A program made the translations under genes and the position numbers. From Planctomycetota bacterium (lineage in GTDB: Bacteria > Planctomycetota > Planctomycetia > Planctomycetales > Planctomycetaceae): a stretch of 6,942 nt of DNA. Within the stretch, counting starts at the first letter, position 1. Every line of letters starts with the position of its first letter. Positions 6,925 to 6,942 of the stretch are shown here, one piece after another. Location: NCBI GenBank assembly GCA_026692825.1, contig JAPLOC010000653.1, positions 1-6,942 of the forward strand. The letters are read 5' to 3'. The notes under the pieces were generated by a model. It made no database searches. It saw only the letters and a list, made by a program, of their open reading frames with translations, and was not told where the DNA came from.

Positions 6925-6942
6925 ACAAGACCGACAGCCCCG

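Overview
The window is high-GC bacterial DNA with tightly packed genes. It falls into a short plus-strand accessory segment (about 1-1092) and a longer minus-strand metabolic segment (1143-6794). Several features suggest Planctomycetota or a similar high-GC environmental bacterium: some starts lack a Shine-Dalgarno sequence, a small membrane protein has no recognisable family, and the AAA ATPase/HNH pair has a familiar look. This taxonomic guess is inference from general resemblance and is not proven by the sequence.

Plus strand: the left edge cuts through an AAA/ABC-type ATPase. Only its C-terminal part is present, with Walker B and the ATHSP switch motif. Its stop codon overlaps the GTG start of an HNH nuclease-like gene (GTGA overlap with a good ribosome binding site). 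An ATPase translationally coupled to an HNH nuclease is the layout of Septu-type (PtuA/PtuB) and retron-associated defence modules, so this is the best candidate for an anti-phage system. The ATPase N-terminus and anything upstream lie outside the window.

Minus strand, in transcription order: glcD (FAD subunit, 6794-5325), glcE (FAD-domain subunit, 5273-4032) and glcF (iron-sulfur subunit, 4031-2661) form a complete three-subunit glycolate oxidase operon in the same order as in E. coli. After a 157-base gap containing inverted repeats come a HAD-superfamily sugar-phosphate phosphatase/phosphomutase-like gene (2503-1829) and a three-helix membrane protein of unknown function (about 1769-1143). 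The HAD gene raises the possibility of a glycolate-supplying phosphatase next to the glycolate-oxidising enzyme, but its closest motif resemblance is to the beta-phosphoglucomutase-like branch, so this is a hypothesis.

The two segments converge at 1093-1142. No tRNA, rRNA, CRISPR array or insertion sequence is visible, and no gene-free stretch exceeds 300 bases. A possible promoter and a GC-rich inverted repeat lie upstream of glcD.
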